A stretch of DNA of 64,000 nucleotides from Proteles cristata cristata (lineage: Eukaryota; Chordata; Mammalia; Carnivora; Hyaenidae), in NCBI GenBank assembly GCA_017311185.1, contig JAESUZ010001071.1, forward strand, positions 1 to 64,000, given 5' to 3'. Position 1 is the stretch's first letter; every line of letters begins with the position of its first letter. Position numbers and translations under genes: made by a program. Below the pieces are notes generated by a model. It worked only from the letters and a program-made list of their open reading frames with translations, made no database searches and was not told the DNA's origin. This document shows positions 47,569 to 60,900 of the stretch, piece after piece.

Positions 47569-47950
47569 TATTATTTATTTTTTAATGCACTGTCAATATT
47601 TTAAAACCTAGAATTCTAACTTCTTCATAATATTTGGGAATCTTAATACCCAAATTGTGCCTGTAATATCAAAAGATCAAGGAAAACATGGCAATAGCTG
47701 GGTATTGTGTTGTGTCTTTCCTTACAGTTTCATCACCTCTATTCTCTGTTAATCATGTCTCTCCAGCCCTTCTTTTGTTATTCGGATGGTCCCTATAGGA
47801 TTTGGGCAATCACCTATGGTAGATTATTACTGGAATATATTATGTGATATCATAATAAAGTCAATTTTCTAGAAAAATTAAATTTTTCAATATATGTCTG
47901 TGATGAAGGTCCCATAGTTGACGCTGTAAATTAAAAATATGTAGATTATT

Positions 47951-48167
47951 GGGGCGCTTGGGTAGCTCAGTCAGTTAAGCATCCGACTTTGGCTCAGGTC
48001 ATGATCTTGCAGTTTGTGATTTTAAGCCCTATGTCAGGCTCTGTGATGACAACCCAGAGCCTGAGAGCTGCTTCAGATTCTGTGTCTCCCACTCTCTCTG
48101 TCCCTCCCACACACATTTTCTTCCCCCCCTCAAAAATAAATAATACAACATTTAAATTTTTAAAAAG
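47951..48167 (+). mobile_element. SINEC SINE, old type, with 13-bp target duplication
   Basis: Head ggggcgcttgggtagctcag, old-type body, A-rich tail. ATATGTAGATTAT at 47937-47949 and 48168-48180. Confidence 0.95.
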
Positions 48168-48364
48168 ATATGTAGATTATGACCTACCGAATAAGGAGAG
48201 ATACACCAACTATTGACTTAGCACGTAGCTCCTTCAACATACAACATCCCAGTTTGGGGAAATGCAAACCCAATGGTCATTTTGATTGAAAGTTTTGTTT
48301 CATTACACTCATATAAAAGAAGTAAAGCCACAAAATGTATCACTTACAGATCCTATAAATAGGC

Positions 48365-48700
48365 TGGGGGTGGGGAAGGTGTGCAATGAGGTGGGGAAAG
48401 GATAGTCCTCTGTCCCAGATCACAGACAGCAGGAGAGAGAGCAGGGTAGCAAGCACCTTTTACTTACAAAGTGGCTGGAGCGGAGGTCACTAATCTTTGG
48501 CGGGCTCAGTTCTTAAGTGGTTATTTTAAAAGGTACCCTGGGAAAAAGCAAAGGTGGGAATTTATGGCAGGAATCCTAAACTCAGGTCCTTATCTAAATG
48601 CCCAGACTCTGGGTGTGGGTAGGGTTCTCATGTTATAAAATGCCTAGGCAGCCACTCAAACTACTGGTTTTCTCATTAGAATGGAATTCTTCCTTTCAAA
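48365..48700 (-). other. Possible old LTR, antisense
   Basis: Locally higher GC than its surroundings. On the minus strand a segment near 48395-48480 (aagtaaaaggtgcttgctac, then 'ctgctctctctcctgctgtc') looks like the R/U5 part of an ERVL-like LTR. No ends or duplication found; this is tentative. Confidence 0.3.
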
Positions 48701-49544
48701 TGTTATTAGGGAATGTGAAAACATATTTAGCTCTGTATGTAAATTTGTCTAAATGTAACAGATAGTCTTTTAAAGTCCCTTTTCTCTTCTTTCAAAATCT
48801 TATTCTCATATAAGTTTATATCCTAAATTTGAACAATCTGTGTCATTTGAAAAATTTTAACCAAATAATTTAATTTAAAATGATGCCAGATTTGTAGTGC
48901 CTCCAAACAAGCAAATGATAGCAAAAAATCTTATTCAGATAACTCAACTTTAACATATATGCACCAGATTTCATTCTGGAAAAAACATGACTTCATAGTT
49001 AAAAATCACAAATCAGCTAAGGAAATAAGGCAATATGATTTACAGCTAATAAAACAAAATTGGTATCAGAATTTGAGTTAAATTGCTTATGATATTTTAA
49101 TTATGAGAAGTAGATATAAAGTAATAAGATGGCTACATTTACAGAAATAAGAAAAGTGTGAAGTCTAAGAAATAAACATATGTAGATTTTAAAATAAAAA
49201 ATATAAAATAATGTGATTACAATTTTTAAATAAAGTAGAAAAATAAAGATATATACACACATGTGCACTCTTATAATTAATAATTTATGTATTTATGTAT
49301 ATGCACATTTATGCATAATAATCATTTAAGTTATTAAAATTAAATACCATAGTAGATAAAAAACAGAGAAGTATTGGTTACATTAAAAGGATTAATGAAA
49401 TGGAATTTAAATGTAAAGAATGTAACACATTTTAGGAATAAAGAAAACAGTATGGAAAATATAATAGGAGCTTAAGTTACATGCAAATGCAAGAGAGTAA
49501 GATAAATGTACAATAAATCAGAGTTTCAAAATATACAACCATTG
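48701..49544. other. No recognisable feature
   Basis: Very AT-rich DNA without a supported gene. Confidence 0.5.
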
Positions 49545-49880
49545 AAGAAACAATATTCAAAAGACTGTAAACCAAGAAATTTCCAGAATTGTTGAGAAAC
49601 ACAAATTCCCAGACCTAGCAACCTAAGCAAATCAATAAAAGTAATATTCCTAATTATAATCCCAGGAAGGATAAATAAAATAAATTCACACCTAGGCATA
49701 AAGTAATTAAACCACAGAATTACTAATGACAAAGAAATTATCTATGAAGCATCTAGAAAATATACACACATACACACATACACACACACACACAGTATAT
49801 AATCTTGCTGATAGCTGACTTCTCAACAGCAACAATTCAGCCAAATGTCAGAGAGAAAAGAATTGTCTAGTTACTCATGA
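49545..49880 (+). mobile_element. Old L1/HAL1 ORF1 fragment
   Basis: Decayed order of the L1 ORF1 3' half: 'aagaaatttccagaattgtt', 'ccaggaaggataaataaaa', 'ttcacacctaggcataaagt', then 'gatagctgacttctcaacag' and 'caacaattcagccaaatg'. A CA microsatellite (about 49762-49795) interrupts it. Confidence 0.7.
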
Positions 49881-50139
49881 ATTTGCTAATGTAAAGAAAA
49901 GAAGCAGGATAAAAAAGGATGATATAAAATTCTGCATGATTATGGCATAATATTTTTTATATTCTTATACAGTTGGTGACAGTGTTTATGACTACAGATT
50001 TTGGAGAACACCAAATCTGTAAATAAAAATAATCAAACTAATTACGTTGCACAAAAGAGTAAAACCCATGGGAATGTATTTTAAGGGAAGCTAGGGCATT
50101 TACTATTTTCTAAAAAATTTAAAATAGTGTAAACCCTAA

Positions 50140-50290
50140 TAAAACATAAATTATAGCATAGCATAATGGAATATTACAGCCAGTAAAAATAAAAGCAATG
50201 AAGATAATATAGTAACATACAAAATGCATAAGTAAAAGATGAAAATAGAAACTGTTTAACTACTACATTAGTATTATTTAATAGCAGGCA
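50140..50290 (+). mobile_element. L1/HAL1 3'-end-like fragment
   Basis: 'ataatggaatattacagcca', 'gaagataatatagtaacata' and 'aaaatgcataagtaaaagat' resemble an L1M/HAL1 3' region. It lies about 260 bp after the ORF1 fragment with no ORF2 between. Confidence 0.5.
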
Positions 50291-50764
50291 TACATCTAAA
50301 TAAGGCCTCAGAGGAAACTGATTGCAACTAATTTTATATTATTCCATTTTTATTTCTAGTAAAATATCCCTAAGACACGTTCTTCTGTGAATTATCCTTT
50401 TTTGTAAATTTGCTCGATAAATTCAGTTAATCATGATCAGTATACAACTATTGGATAACAAAGAATTCATAAGATTGTATTAGATTCTATTTATACATGG
50501 AATAAATCAAGATGTCTTCCATGAAGTATTTGTAATCTAATAAGGAAAAAAAATGACCAAGATACATGGATAAACCTCTTAAATTATGTTTTGTTTACTA
50601 AACTTCAGAAATGGATTCTGCATACATTTAGCAAATATAGAATTTATTAAAATGTTTTAGAAGGAATTATGCAATGTAAGAGGAAGTTGAAGAACCATTT
50701 AGGAATGGATGAGACATATGTTAATTTTGGAGTTCAACCTAGAAGCCTGTTGTATTCTTTTTCT

Positions 50765-51230
50765 ATAGCTAGCTGCCTGTTATAACAAATTACTACATAC
50801 ACAGTGGCTGAAAACAATGTGACTGTATCATCTTACAGTGCTGTAGTTTGAGAGTGAAATGGGTCCTACTGAGCTCAGGTGGAGCAGGCTACCTTCCTTT
50901 CCAGAGGCTCTACGGGGAGAATTCATTCTCTTAGCTTTTCCAATTGCAAGAGGATGCTCAGGTTTCTTAGCTAAGCTTCTTCCTCCATCTACAAAGCCTT
51001 CTCACATTCTCTTTTCTGATTTTTCCTCTTCACCCTCCATCTTCCACTTTTAAAGACCCTTGCAATTACACTGGGCTCACCTGCATAACCTATTCACAGA
51101 TTCTAGGGATTGGGACATGGATCTCTTCCTCCCTCCCTTCCCCCCCCCGCCGCCTTACGGAGGGAGTGAGGTGTCCACCTACCACACTTATCAACAGTAT
51201 TGTCAAGGTACTGCCACTGGAATAAATTAG
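50765..51230 (-). mobile_element. Old LTR-type mammalian repeat, antisense
   Basis: Plus strand order 'tgttataacaaattactaca', 'agtggctgaaaacaatgtga', 'ccagaggctctacggggaga', 'cttcctccatctacaaagcc', 'ttcacagattctagggattg' matches a familiar MLT/MER-type antisense pattern. A C-run and cgccgcc patch lie near 51141-51155. Confidence 0.62.
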
Positions 51231-52500
51231 CTCTTTATTTTTCTGTCTTTCCACTCAACATTTGAAATTCCAACAGAGAAAGCACAAATAGCCCAGGTTG
51301 ATCACTATATCCACTACTTGGGTCTGGGATGGAATTTGTCATTCCCATCAACTTTGTGTTAATTGAGACAATTACTTCAAAGTAAATTGAGCTTCTGCTA
51401 CTGGGGGAGCAAGAGGAATGAATGCAAGAAGCCATGGAATAACAAATGCCCAAAATGATTACCAAAATGTAAACAAACTGGCAGACATAGCACATGGAAA
51501 CATACTATTATCAGTAATATCGATACGTATTTTCCAGAGTGTGTTTTTCAGTATGTTAGTAGACTGATATGACTGCATACAAAGAAGAAGAAACATAATG
51601 TTTCACTGTCATATACTTTTGAAAACTACCTTTTTCTTTGATATTTATTCAATAAATCAGCAAACTAAAGTGCTGTGAAATTTTATAGTGAGGTAATCTG
51701 AACAGTTTTCTCTAAAGTATTAGAGTAAGGAAACTTTTGTTACTGCATTTCCTTCTTAATTCCAATGGAACACCCAAGGAGAACCATCCTTTGGGAGAGA
51801 ATTCATTCGAATGACTTTCCTGAGTGCCACTGGGTGAGACAACATCAGTTTGTAAAAGAAAAATCTGAAATCTGAAAATTCATATTGTGCATTTAAAGTA
51901 AAACATCCACTTCAAGACATTTCCACTGACGTGAGCAAGTGCCGTGTCACGGAGGGATGGTATGGCTCCAGTGAAAATATGGCTTATTAACAAGATTCTG
52001 TTATTTTATTTAGCATTATTTTGAAAGGGTTTTTTTTTTGTTTTGTTTTTATATAACTACCTCAGAGCAACTGTTACTGTGTTTCATCGATGTTGAACAT
52101 ATCTTTTAAAAGCACTTCCTTAGTTTTGAGCCTGCAGTAGTAAAGGTATAAGGGTTCTCAAGGTTCCTTTATCTCCATCCTGGACAAAAATGTATAAATT
52201 TTAACTGAAATGTAGTTGTACTGTGTTCTTTGAAACAAACATTTTCCTTAACATTGATTTGATTTGCATTTGTTGAATGTGTGATTTATTATTTAGCCTC
52301 TGGAAATAAATGCACAATGGGAGAAAGTCAGAGCAATCCAAATGGCACAGGATGATAATTTCAGTTCATTTCCTTAATCTATATTGCCTCTTAATGTTTA
52401 GTAAAATGAAGACAATATGAGGTTTTCAGTTTTTCCTTTCCTTGACATTAGTTGAGCGAGTATTTATATGTACAAGTTATACATAAGACATCATGTTTTC
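51231..52500. other. No recognisable feature
   Basis: About 1.3 kb without a supported gene or repeat. Confidence 0.5.
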
Positions 52501-53170
52501 TATGTTGTGGATACAGTAATTAATAAGATACAGTCTTGGTAATGCAGTAGTCTAGACCCGTGAGAGACAGAGAAGAATGAACAATTATAAAACAAAACAT
52601 AAAAGAGCTAAAAAAATGTTATGAAGTTTCAATAGCAAAAGGAGAAATTTTTTGTTGTAGATTTTTGATGGAGTGTCACCGAATAAAGCAATAGTCTTGT
52701 GAGTTGGATTTTGACCAGTAAAGAAACTGAAGGTGCAAGAAAAAAGTTTGGATTATTGGTGGATAAAGAGCTAAAAGCAAAGGGAAAATAATATGTATGG
52801 TCTTGAGGGAAAGGGTTGTAGTCCAGACACCAGGGATATGAGATGAAAGGAAAATTTGAAAGAAAAGGTTTTAAACGGTAACTGCATCCATGGAATCTTG
52901 GTCCTTAAATGCTCAACTGTCAAATTGTTAAAGAATAGGAAAGTATTAAAGATCATTAAGCAGAGGCGTGAACATAATCACTAGCACACTTTTGGAAGAT
53001 TCCTCCAGGACTTTGGTGGTAGGGCAGTTGAATAACAGGGTAAGATCTAATAACAGAAAGTCCAGCTAGAACTTATCTAGCCAAGAGATCATTTGACCTA
53101 GAATGTGAAGATGATAGGGAAACAAAAAGTAATGGAAGCTGATAGAGGTACAGGGGAAAATATTTGAATA
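52501..53170 (-). mobile_element. Possible L2 relic, antisense
   Basis: Plus strand pieces such as 'taatgcagtagtctagac' and 'agcagaggcgtgaacataat' followed by 'gaagattcctccaggacttt' resemble reverse-complemented L2. Divergence is high and gaps are long. Confidence 0.4.
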
Positions 53171-53549
53171 AATTAATAAATAAGAGACTGGATCTGATAA
53201 AGCAATAGATCGCCTCATGTTGTGCCATTTTCTGTGAACAAAACTTCAGCTGGTGAAATCTCTTTACCCAGGTCTTGTGCCTACCCATCTAAATGGACAT
53301 GGTTGAAAAAAAATGCACAAGCATGATTACTGGTCTCCATATTCATGACCTCTGACCTCAACCTCCAGTGCTTTTGAAACACTACAGGTCATTCCTAATA
53401 ACCCCAGAGGCATTTTGCTCTCCTAACTCTCCTAAAAAATTTCTTTTTCTCAAACTTCTATGTACATACAAACCATCTGGGCATTTTAATACTAAGTCCA
53501 GATTTTGATTCAGTAAGATTACAGAAGGACTCAGAATTCTGCATTTCTT

Positions 53550-53758
53550 TTTTTTTTTTTCTAAGTTTATTTATTTTGAGAGATAGAGGGTGCCACCCAG
53601 GGAGGTAGAGGCAGAAAGAGAGAGAGAGAAAAATCCCAGGCAGGCTCAGCACTGTCAACACAGAGCCTGACGTGGGTGGGGTTCTAACTCACAAACCATG
53701 AGATCATGACCTGAGCAGAAGTCAGATGCTTAACCATCTGAGTCACCCAGGCACCCAC
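53550..53758 (-). mobile_element. SINEC SINE, old, with 14-bp target duplication
   Basis: Antisense diverged copy (ccatgagatcatgacctgag) with AATTCTGCATTTCT at 53536-53549 and 53759-53772. Confidence 0.93.
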
Positions 53759-53772
53759 AAATTCTGCATTTC

Positions 53773-54108
53773 TAACAAACTCCCAATGATGTTGACACTA
53801 CTTATTTCTTGGACCATACCCTTAGGAAGAATTTCTGGAAGACTTTCCATGTTCTTCTCTCTCCTAACCCTATACCCCTTCCTCATTTCTGCTTTCAGTT
53901 AATGATCCTTCTTCTGACTTCACAGAACAAGTCAATAGAGAAAGTTGACAGTCTCAGCATCATATGTTCCTACATAACATCCTCTTTTATCTTTATAACC
54001 TGACTGGCCATAAATCAGTATGTATGATCCTAATGAAAGCCAATGCCTTCCTCTGTAGGGAGGTCCAAGCTATTATTATCTACTGAAAGACATTTCCCCC
54101 AAAACTTT
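53773..54108. other. No recognisable feature
   Basis: Unassigned single-copy-looking sequence between two SINEs. Confidence 0.5.
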
Positions 54109-54123
54109 CCTCCTCTAAGTCTT

Positions 54124-54333
54124 TTTTTTTTTTTAATGTTTTATTTTTTATTATTTCTAGAGAGCGTGAGCAGGGGAGGGCAGAGAGAGAGGGAGTCACA
54201 GACTGAAACAGGCTCCAGGCTCTGAGCTGGCAGTCAGCACAGAGCCCGACGCGGGGCTCGAACCCACGAACCGTGAGATCATGACCTAAGTGAAAGTCGG
54301 ACGCTTAACCGACTAAGCCACCCAGGCGCCCCA
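54124..54333 (-). mobile_element. SINEC SINE, young subfamily, with 15-bp target duplication
   Basis: Full antisense copy with CpGs largely intact. CCTCCTCTAAGTCTT is perfect at 54109-54123 and 54334-54348. Confidence 0.97.
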
Positions 54334-54539
54334 CCTCCTCTAAGTCTTATAGTGTGGATTTTCCACATTCTTCTGCTTTGCTTGAGTACAGGTACAGATA
54401 AGAAGCATGTAGCAATTTTCACTTAAGTGCACTCTAAAATTTTGTTACCACCATGCCTCTGAAACTGCTCCTGTCCAATTACCAATAAATTCCATGTACA
54501 AAATCCAGCTATCAATTATTAGTCAATAAATTGCTTGAA

Positions 54540-55800
54540 CTGCTTTGCATCTGACACATTCTATCAGTCTCTTAACAGTTCCCAGGTTATCTCTGTAGAT
54601 TTTTCTTATCTCACAGGGTGGTCTATCTCTTTGGCAAGTGTCTTGACCACCTGCCACAATGAAATATTACTTCATAAAGACTCAATCCTTACTTCTCTCC
54701 TCTTCCCCTCCTCTATCTTACCCTCCTCTCCTCTCTCTGCTCCTCTCCCTTCACCTTTAATTTCCTTCTATTCCCTTGTCTTTCTATCCTATATTCACCA
54801 CCCTATAATCTCATTTTGTAACATTACTTCAACCTCCATCTTTACTTCTAATTGTATATGTCCAGTCCACAACTTGCCCCTGAAATGCAAATCCTTATTA
54901 AGTACTGCTGGTTGTCTCTAAACAAAGGATTAAAGGTATCTCAACCCAATATTTCCAAAAGAAAACTCCTAAATGCCCTGTTCTGCCACATTTGTTTGAT
55001 CCTCAGTTTTATTCATCTTAGCCAATGGCAATTCTATTCCTGCAGATAGCTTCTGGTCATTCTTAATTTCTCACAATTGAATTCAATCAGTCAGGAATTT
55101 TGTTGGATTGACCTCCAAAATATGTCCAGAAGCTGAGCACTTTTTACCACCTCCACTGCCACCCTTTGGTGTAAATCACTATCTTTTCTAGGTTGGACTA
55201 TTGAAATAGACTCCTAATTAGTCTGTCTCTGCCTCCAACAGCAGCCAGAATTTTAAACATGCAAGTCAGATTCTCTGCTCGAACCCTGTAATAGCTCTCA
55301 ACTTCATTCAGAGTGAAAGCTAGAGATTTTACAATAACCTACAAGATTTTGCAGGAAGTCTCTATCCATATATATCATATCTCTAATTTCATCTCCTATA
55401 ATTCACTTAGCTGCCCTTCCTCTTGCCCTCAGCCAGCTAGTCAGCACTTCCTTGCTGTTATTCCAACACATCATGCATACCCTAAGAGCATTCACACTTT
55501 TGGGCTCAGTTTAGGTTATCTGGTAAACTCTTCCCTGGATTAAACCATTGCTTAATCCCATCATATTCTTTAGATCTTTTCAAAGAAGTCTGATCTCTTT
55601 ATTTAGTAATAAAAGTTTCCTCTTATTGCTGGGCTTCTTTGGGCCACACAATTATTATCTTCTACATTTCTATACTGTAAAATTTATTTCTGTAACACAG
55701 TTATTTATGGTCATACAAAAACTTAAGTTCAATAGTCCTAAGAGTCTTTGTGTGTTCCCACTATATAGTGTAAGTGCCTATAACAGTGTCTGGAAGAGCA
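54540..55800 (+). mobile_element. L2 (LINE-2) relic
   Basis: A long ordered series of L2 3'-region landmarks: 'taatttctcacaattgaat', 'ttggactattgaaatagact', 'tctctgcctccaacagcagc', 'gagtgaaagctagagatttt', 'cttccttgctgttattccaa' and 'tctttagatcttttcaaaga'. CT-rich composition reflects the L2 consensus. Confidence 0.72.
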
Positions 55801-58329
55801 CAACTCAACAAATTAATTGACTGGGAATAGTAGGATACTATGTTAGATATGAACAGGGAGAGAATTATTAGACACTTGACTTGTCAATGCTCATTGCATT
55901 GCCTGAAATGTCAGAGTACTTTTTCCTGGGCAATACATGGAAAACATTTTGAAAATTGGTATCTGTATTCCTTGCATGAGAACTACAGTTCCAGAATTCC
56001 ACAAATCTTTCTGAATTCTGTTTTAGAGCTTCAGCTGGGATAGCTGTTAATTTCTTAGTATTTACTTGTTGATTTACAAATCAAACTATTAATTTCACTT
56101 TAAACACTGGAGAATAACCTCTTCAGGCAGCTTATAATGCCAACGGCAGGTTACTATCTTTCTCATACCATCGTCACATACACTATGAATGGAATTACGG
56201 AAGATCAATTACCGTTCAATTACCAGTGCACCTATTGCTTGGTTTTTGAAGCTGCACTGTGCATTTTAAGAAGGGCTATTTAGGTAAGCCACATAATTTA
56301 TTTAAGAAGATTTGGAAAATACACATGCTATCTATCTTTTCAGTAGGTAGCACATAGGATGTAAGAGCAATTATAAACAAAGCCAAAAATTAAATTTCTA
56401 CAACTGAAACAGAACCATCCTGCTTGTCAGAGTTCATCAGAAAATCTATTTACATGGGCTTCACTGAAGAGAGAGAACCATCCTACTCAAAATAACGTGC
56501 AAGGTCTGCTTTCAAGCCTTTAACACACTAACATCTCCAACAAACTTACAAATCTGTGTTCCAAGTTTCAAGTAGACATTCATAGTATGCCACAGTTGAC
56601 AGCGTCCAGGCAGATAGGTGTTTTGAGGCTGTTTCCAAGGCAGCGTTTTAAGTTGGGGAAGATCATGTTGGCCTTGTAGTACACCGTGTGTGCAAATAGG
56701 TTTCTTGTTCAAGCTTCTGCAACAAATAGTGGCAAAGCTGTTTGCAAAGTTGTGTCTAATAAGACAGCTTAAATGTATTGCCACATGGGTATTTCTGATC
56801 TAGTTTTACAAGCTCTCTGAAGGAGGCTGCATAAGGAATCAAAGAATCTGCCAGCAGTTGAGATGCAGCCCCAGGAAACGTCAAAGGCAGATTTCAGCCT
56901 AATGTTCTCGTGAAACAGAAATAACCAGAGAAGTGAAGATCCATGTGTGTGTTGTTTCAAAGGACCCTCTGATACACTGGTTATGTGCTTAGGGGAGAGA
57001 CTAGTCACCAGAATCCCCAGGGTTTCCCTTTAGTGTGAGTGTCTGTCTCCTCAGTATTCTCCCAGGCATGATGAGTGCTTTGTGAGCAGAGCCTGGATCA
57101 TAAAATTCACCCAGGCTTCTTAGCCACAAGAAATCTCCTGAGAAAAACAGAGCCAGAGGCAATACTCATCCAGTCCCTACACTAAAATTTTTTCCAGAAG
57201 ATATTAAATTAAAACATTAATGAGGGAAAACAAGTGATGGAATTCCCTGACCCTCAGTCCACGTTCCAAAATAGGGCAGGTCAGAACCATTCGCTGTTTT
57301 TTAGTAATGGTGGAAAATCCAATAGGAGGAGTGGGTGAGAAGCTGTCGGCTGATGATATGTCGGCCATCTTCAGATACTTTTCCCATGTCCCCAATGCAA
57401 GCTACTTATCCACTTGATTGAGAAGCTTGCTGAGACACTCAGGTAACACACTGATGTTAAGACCTAGAGGGAGAGTAAATTCAACATGTCCTGTCCAAAG
57501 AAATAACATGTGGCAGCTGGCCTTAAATAGAGGTTACCTAATAGTCATGGCAATAAGCGTATAGAGGAAGGCTTGGTGTGACTGCAAGATGTTATTTTCT
57601 TAAACTTTTAATTAAGTAAATTAAAATGAATCTACCTTTAACTGGCAGAAGTGACACATATATTCTTCCCTTCAACAAGCCACAGTTAAATGCAAAGTGA
57701 AAGAGAGATTTTCATAAGGAAAAAGCAGTCAATTTTCTAATTAACTTAAAGGAAAACACATTACCAACAACTTCCAAACTTGAATCCTCTGCAAAGTCAT
57801 CTCTCTGTTTTACAACTATATTGGCTATTTTGAAATGTTAAATACCCTTAGTTTCATGGACTGTTATTTCTTCTCTGGTCTGAGATTCATTCTGGTCCTT
57901 CTGCCAAGCTCATCTCACCATTATCTGACTTTGGACTCTATGTGTTTATAATCACATATAATATGATATGACATATACATATAATACATATAATATGTAG
58001 ATATCTAGTATCTATATAATATCACTTTCCCCCTAAATACTGACCAGAACTTGCCAGGGATCTAGAAAGCCTTGGTTTCATCCGGGATTAGGTGATTGTC
58101 AGTTTAGTTACCTTATGAAAGTCATTTAAATTTCCAGAACATCAGACTCTTTTTGTATAATACATGGACTGGGAAAGATGAGTTCTAACATTGTTTCCTA
58201 ACAGAGTATCTCGTTATGCTGTGGGCAAGCCTAGTCTAAAGTCCCTTATGAAAATAGGGTGGGTATTTGAGGTGAACATTTGAAGATTTACACATATCTG
58301 AGTCATCACATCCTTACTTTACACCTAGA
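55801..58329. other. Unassigned stretch, less AT-rich
   Basis: About 2.5 kb with no repeat I recognise apart from a TA-rich patch at about 57950-58022. Composition between 56100 and 57500 is more balanced than elsewhere. Short open frames (for example 56512-57008, minus) show no domain. Confidence 0.5.
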
Positions 58330-58485
58330 TAGCACTAAACTTTTTAAACCATTTCACATATACTTTCTCGTAACAACCCTGAATGGGACATAAGAGAGAC
58401 ATTACTGTTATGTTTTTTGGTATAAGGAAAAGGAAATGCAGAGCTAGGAATTTTAAGTCTCCCATCTAGTATCACATGCATACCT
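58330..58485 (+). mobile_element. Possible MIR relic
   Basis: 'aaccatttcacatatacttt', 'cgtaacaaccctgaatggga' and 'agctaggaattttaagtctc' follow MIR order weakly. Confidence 0.45.
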
Positions 58486-60379
58486 GCTTTATTCCCACTC
58501 TGTTTCAGATATGAAAGTGCAATAACTCATTGTCCTTAGAAATAAATACAAATAGCCTCTAGGATCCTCATTTATCACCTTTTGAAGATTGTACAGGATA
58601 TTTCAGTATCTTGGATAAACTATCAAGTGCAGCTCACTGACTATATAGAAGCAATGAAGTAGTTGTTGTTTTTAATGGACAACAAAAGCTCCATGAACTA
58701 GACCAGAGGATGGGCAGACTTGTCATAAAGCAAATGCCATGAATTTATTTAACATATGTATATATTACATCAGGCTACTATATCAATATGAATACTTTTA
58801 TTATGGTCCATTAACAAACTTCAAAATCTCAATGGCTTATTAAAAAGGTCCATCAATGGAAAAGTATGGATCATTCCCTAACATCTTTACTCAGAAACCC
58901 ATGATACTGGTGTAGCTTCTATATATTTTATACCCAGGCTCATGGAGGAAGGGATGGAATAAGGCTATGGAAATTATACACTGGCCCTTAACATATCTCC
59001 CAACATGTGATAAGCACTCTTCAGCTCACATGTCATTAAATAAGCCATATGATCGTGCATGAGCTCAACAGAATCGTGTTATGCATTCAGCCTGTGGGGA
59101 AGGATAAAAAACAGCATGGTAAAGATTAACATAGACTATTATTCTTATTTCTGAAATAAGTTGATATATTTAAAGATGGTAAAGATGACTAAGGTAACTA
59201 GTTATTTATATATGATTTAAACAGAAGAAGTGTCAAAGTATAACAACCAGATGTCAAGAAATAGGTTAAAGACCTCCTCCAAAAATCTATTCCTTCATAA
59301 AAGTATTGAGAACATTGTCCAAAAGTTCAAAATCAACCTTTTTAAACTCAAACTTTTTAAAGCAAAAAGTTTGTAATAATCCCAGAATAGTTTATTCAAG
59401 AAAAATGGCTAAATCTCAGTGAAAAGAACAAGTTTTGTGGTGTTTTAACTTGCCATAATTCTTATCATTTCACTCGACATATTTTTTGTATCTTTGAAAA
59501 CAAACAGCTTTGCAATTATGGTAACTATAAAAACCAGCAGCTTAGCAGTTTAGAAGCCACTGTAAGGGACAGGTCAGGGTTGAAGCTCCTCAAAAGGGAA
59601 GAATCACTATTTGGCATGTGTGGAAGGTCCCTGAAAGACCTCTTATTCTTAGGGCTTGTTTGTACTGACATGATTCAATGTATGCTCTCAGCAAAATGAT
59701 GAATACCAAGGGCATTTGTCAAAAATAATCACTAGCAATTGTTTAAGAAACTTGAAGCAGTAAAACCAGCTGTGAATAATAGAAGATTCACCAAAAATGT
59801 TAAAAAGAGAAATTGGGGGAGCAGGTGTCCATAGTGGACTTTGAAAAACTCTAATGTATTTATAGAAATTTAGAACACCACATTAATATAAAGGACCTTG
59901 CATATGCCCAGAAAATATATAAGAACCTAATCTCTCATATCTGGCTTACCTTGCTGGTCTGCATGGGAAGAAAGTGAAGACCAAGGCAAGAGTTGCCTGG
60001 CGTTAAGGAAATCTCTATCCAATCAAGAGCCAACTACAAAGCTACCTGGGAAAGGATTTCAGTGGCTACACCAGACTATACAAACTTTACAAACTTTATA
60101 AAAAAAATAGTCTAAACAAACAAACAAAGGAAACAATTCATAACAACAAAAATAATCCATGAGGATTACTCACGTTTTGGCTAAGCTAGTATCAGAAATA
60201 ATAATTTCTGTATAAACAAGCTAAATACAATTCACTTGGGTGGAAAAAGTACTTCCTTTTTTAAGATTTTATTTTCCTGATGTGAAATATTCCTTGAGAA
60301 CCCACAATGGACCAGAACCTTGTTCAGATGAGGCTACATTAGTGAAACAGAATGCACAGTGTCCTGGGGCGGATTGCTA
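58486..60379. other. No recognisable feature
   Basis: About 1.9 kb of AT-rich DNA without a supported gene or repeat. Confidence 0.5.
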
Positions 60380-60529
60380 AACCTCCCAGGTAGGCATTAT
60401 GTCCACATTTTTTCAGCCACAGAACCTCTCATGGTCTCTGCACACAGGTAGCTTGGGCACATGTTGACCTAATTTGGAGAATACAATCCTTGGCCTCCAT
60501 TGAAACTGTGTTTGGCAGCATGGCAGTGA

Positions 60530-60900
60530 ACTCCAGTCACTGCCATGGTGAGCAGAAGCGAGAGGTGTGTGTTCCAGGTCAAATCTTTCTAATGGAAACT
60601 GGTTTTTGACTATAAGTGATTTGAAGGAACTAACTCTATTTCCCTCCTCACTAACCGGAAAACAGACATCATGTAGGCAATATGGCATTGATACCTTGAT
60701 CAGAGCAACACCTCAGAGAAGACAAGTTCAAGAGAGAAGGAACCTGGGTTGTTATGTAATTGCATCAGCTAATTGACCTACATTCCACACACCTATCTCT
60801 GGCTTCATGTGACAGAAAATCACCTGATTGAATTGATCCACTTTATCTTCTAGTCTTCTTTATTACCTATGCCCATAAGTAGTAAAATATTTCTTCTTAT
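60530..60900 (+). mobile_element. Possible MLT1-like LTR relic
   Basis: 'gagagaaggaacctgggttg', then 'ctaattgacctacattccac' and 'ccactttatcttctagtctt' recall the end of MaLR-type LTRs. The left boundary is unclear. Confidence 0.4.

Noticed and set aside
54535..54921. 128-codon plus-strand open frame rich in Ser/Leu/Pro
   Set aside because: CT-rich L2-like repeat sequence explains the composition.
59940..60020. Ribosomal-protein-like peptide (GKKVKTKARVAWR) suggesting a second retrocopy
   Set aside because: The similarity stops after a dozen residues at a stop codon, and neither a poly-A tract nor a target duplication fits.
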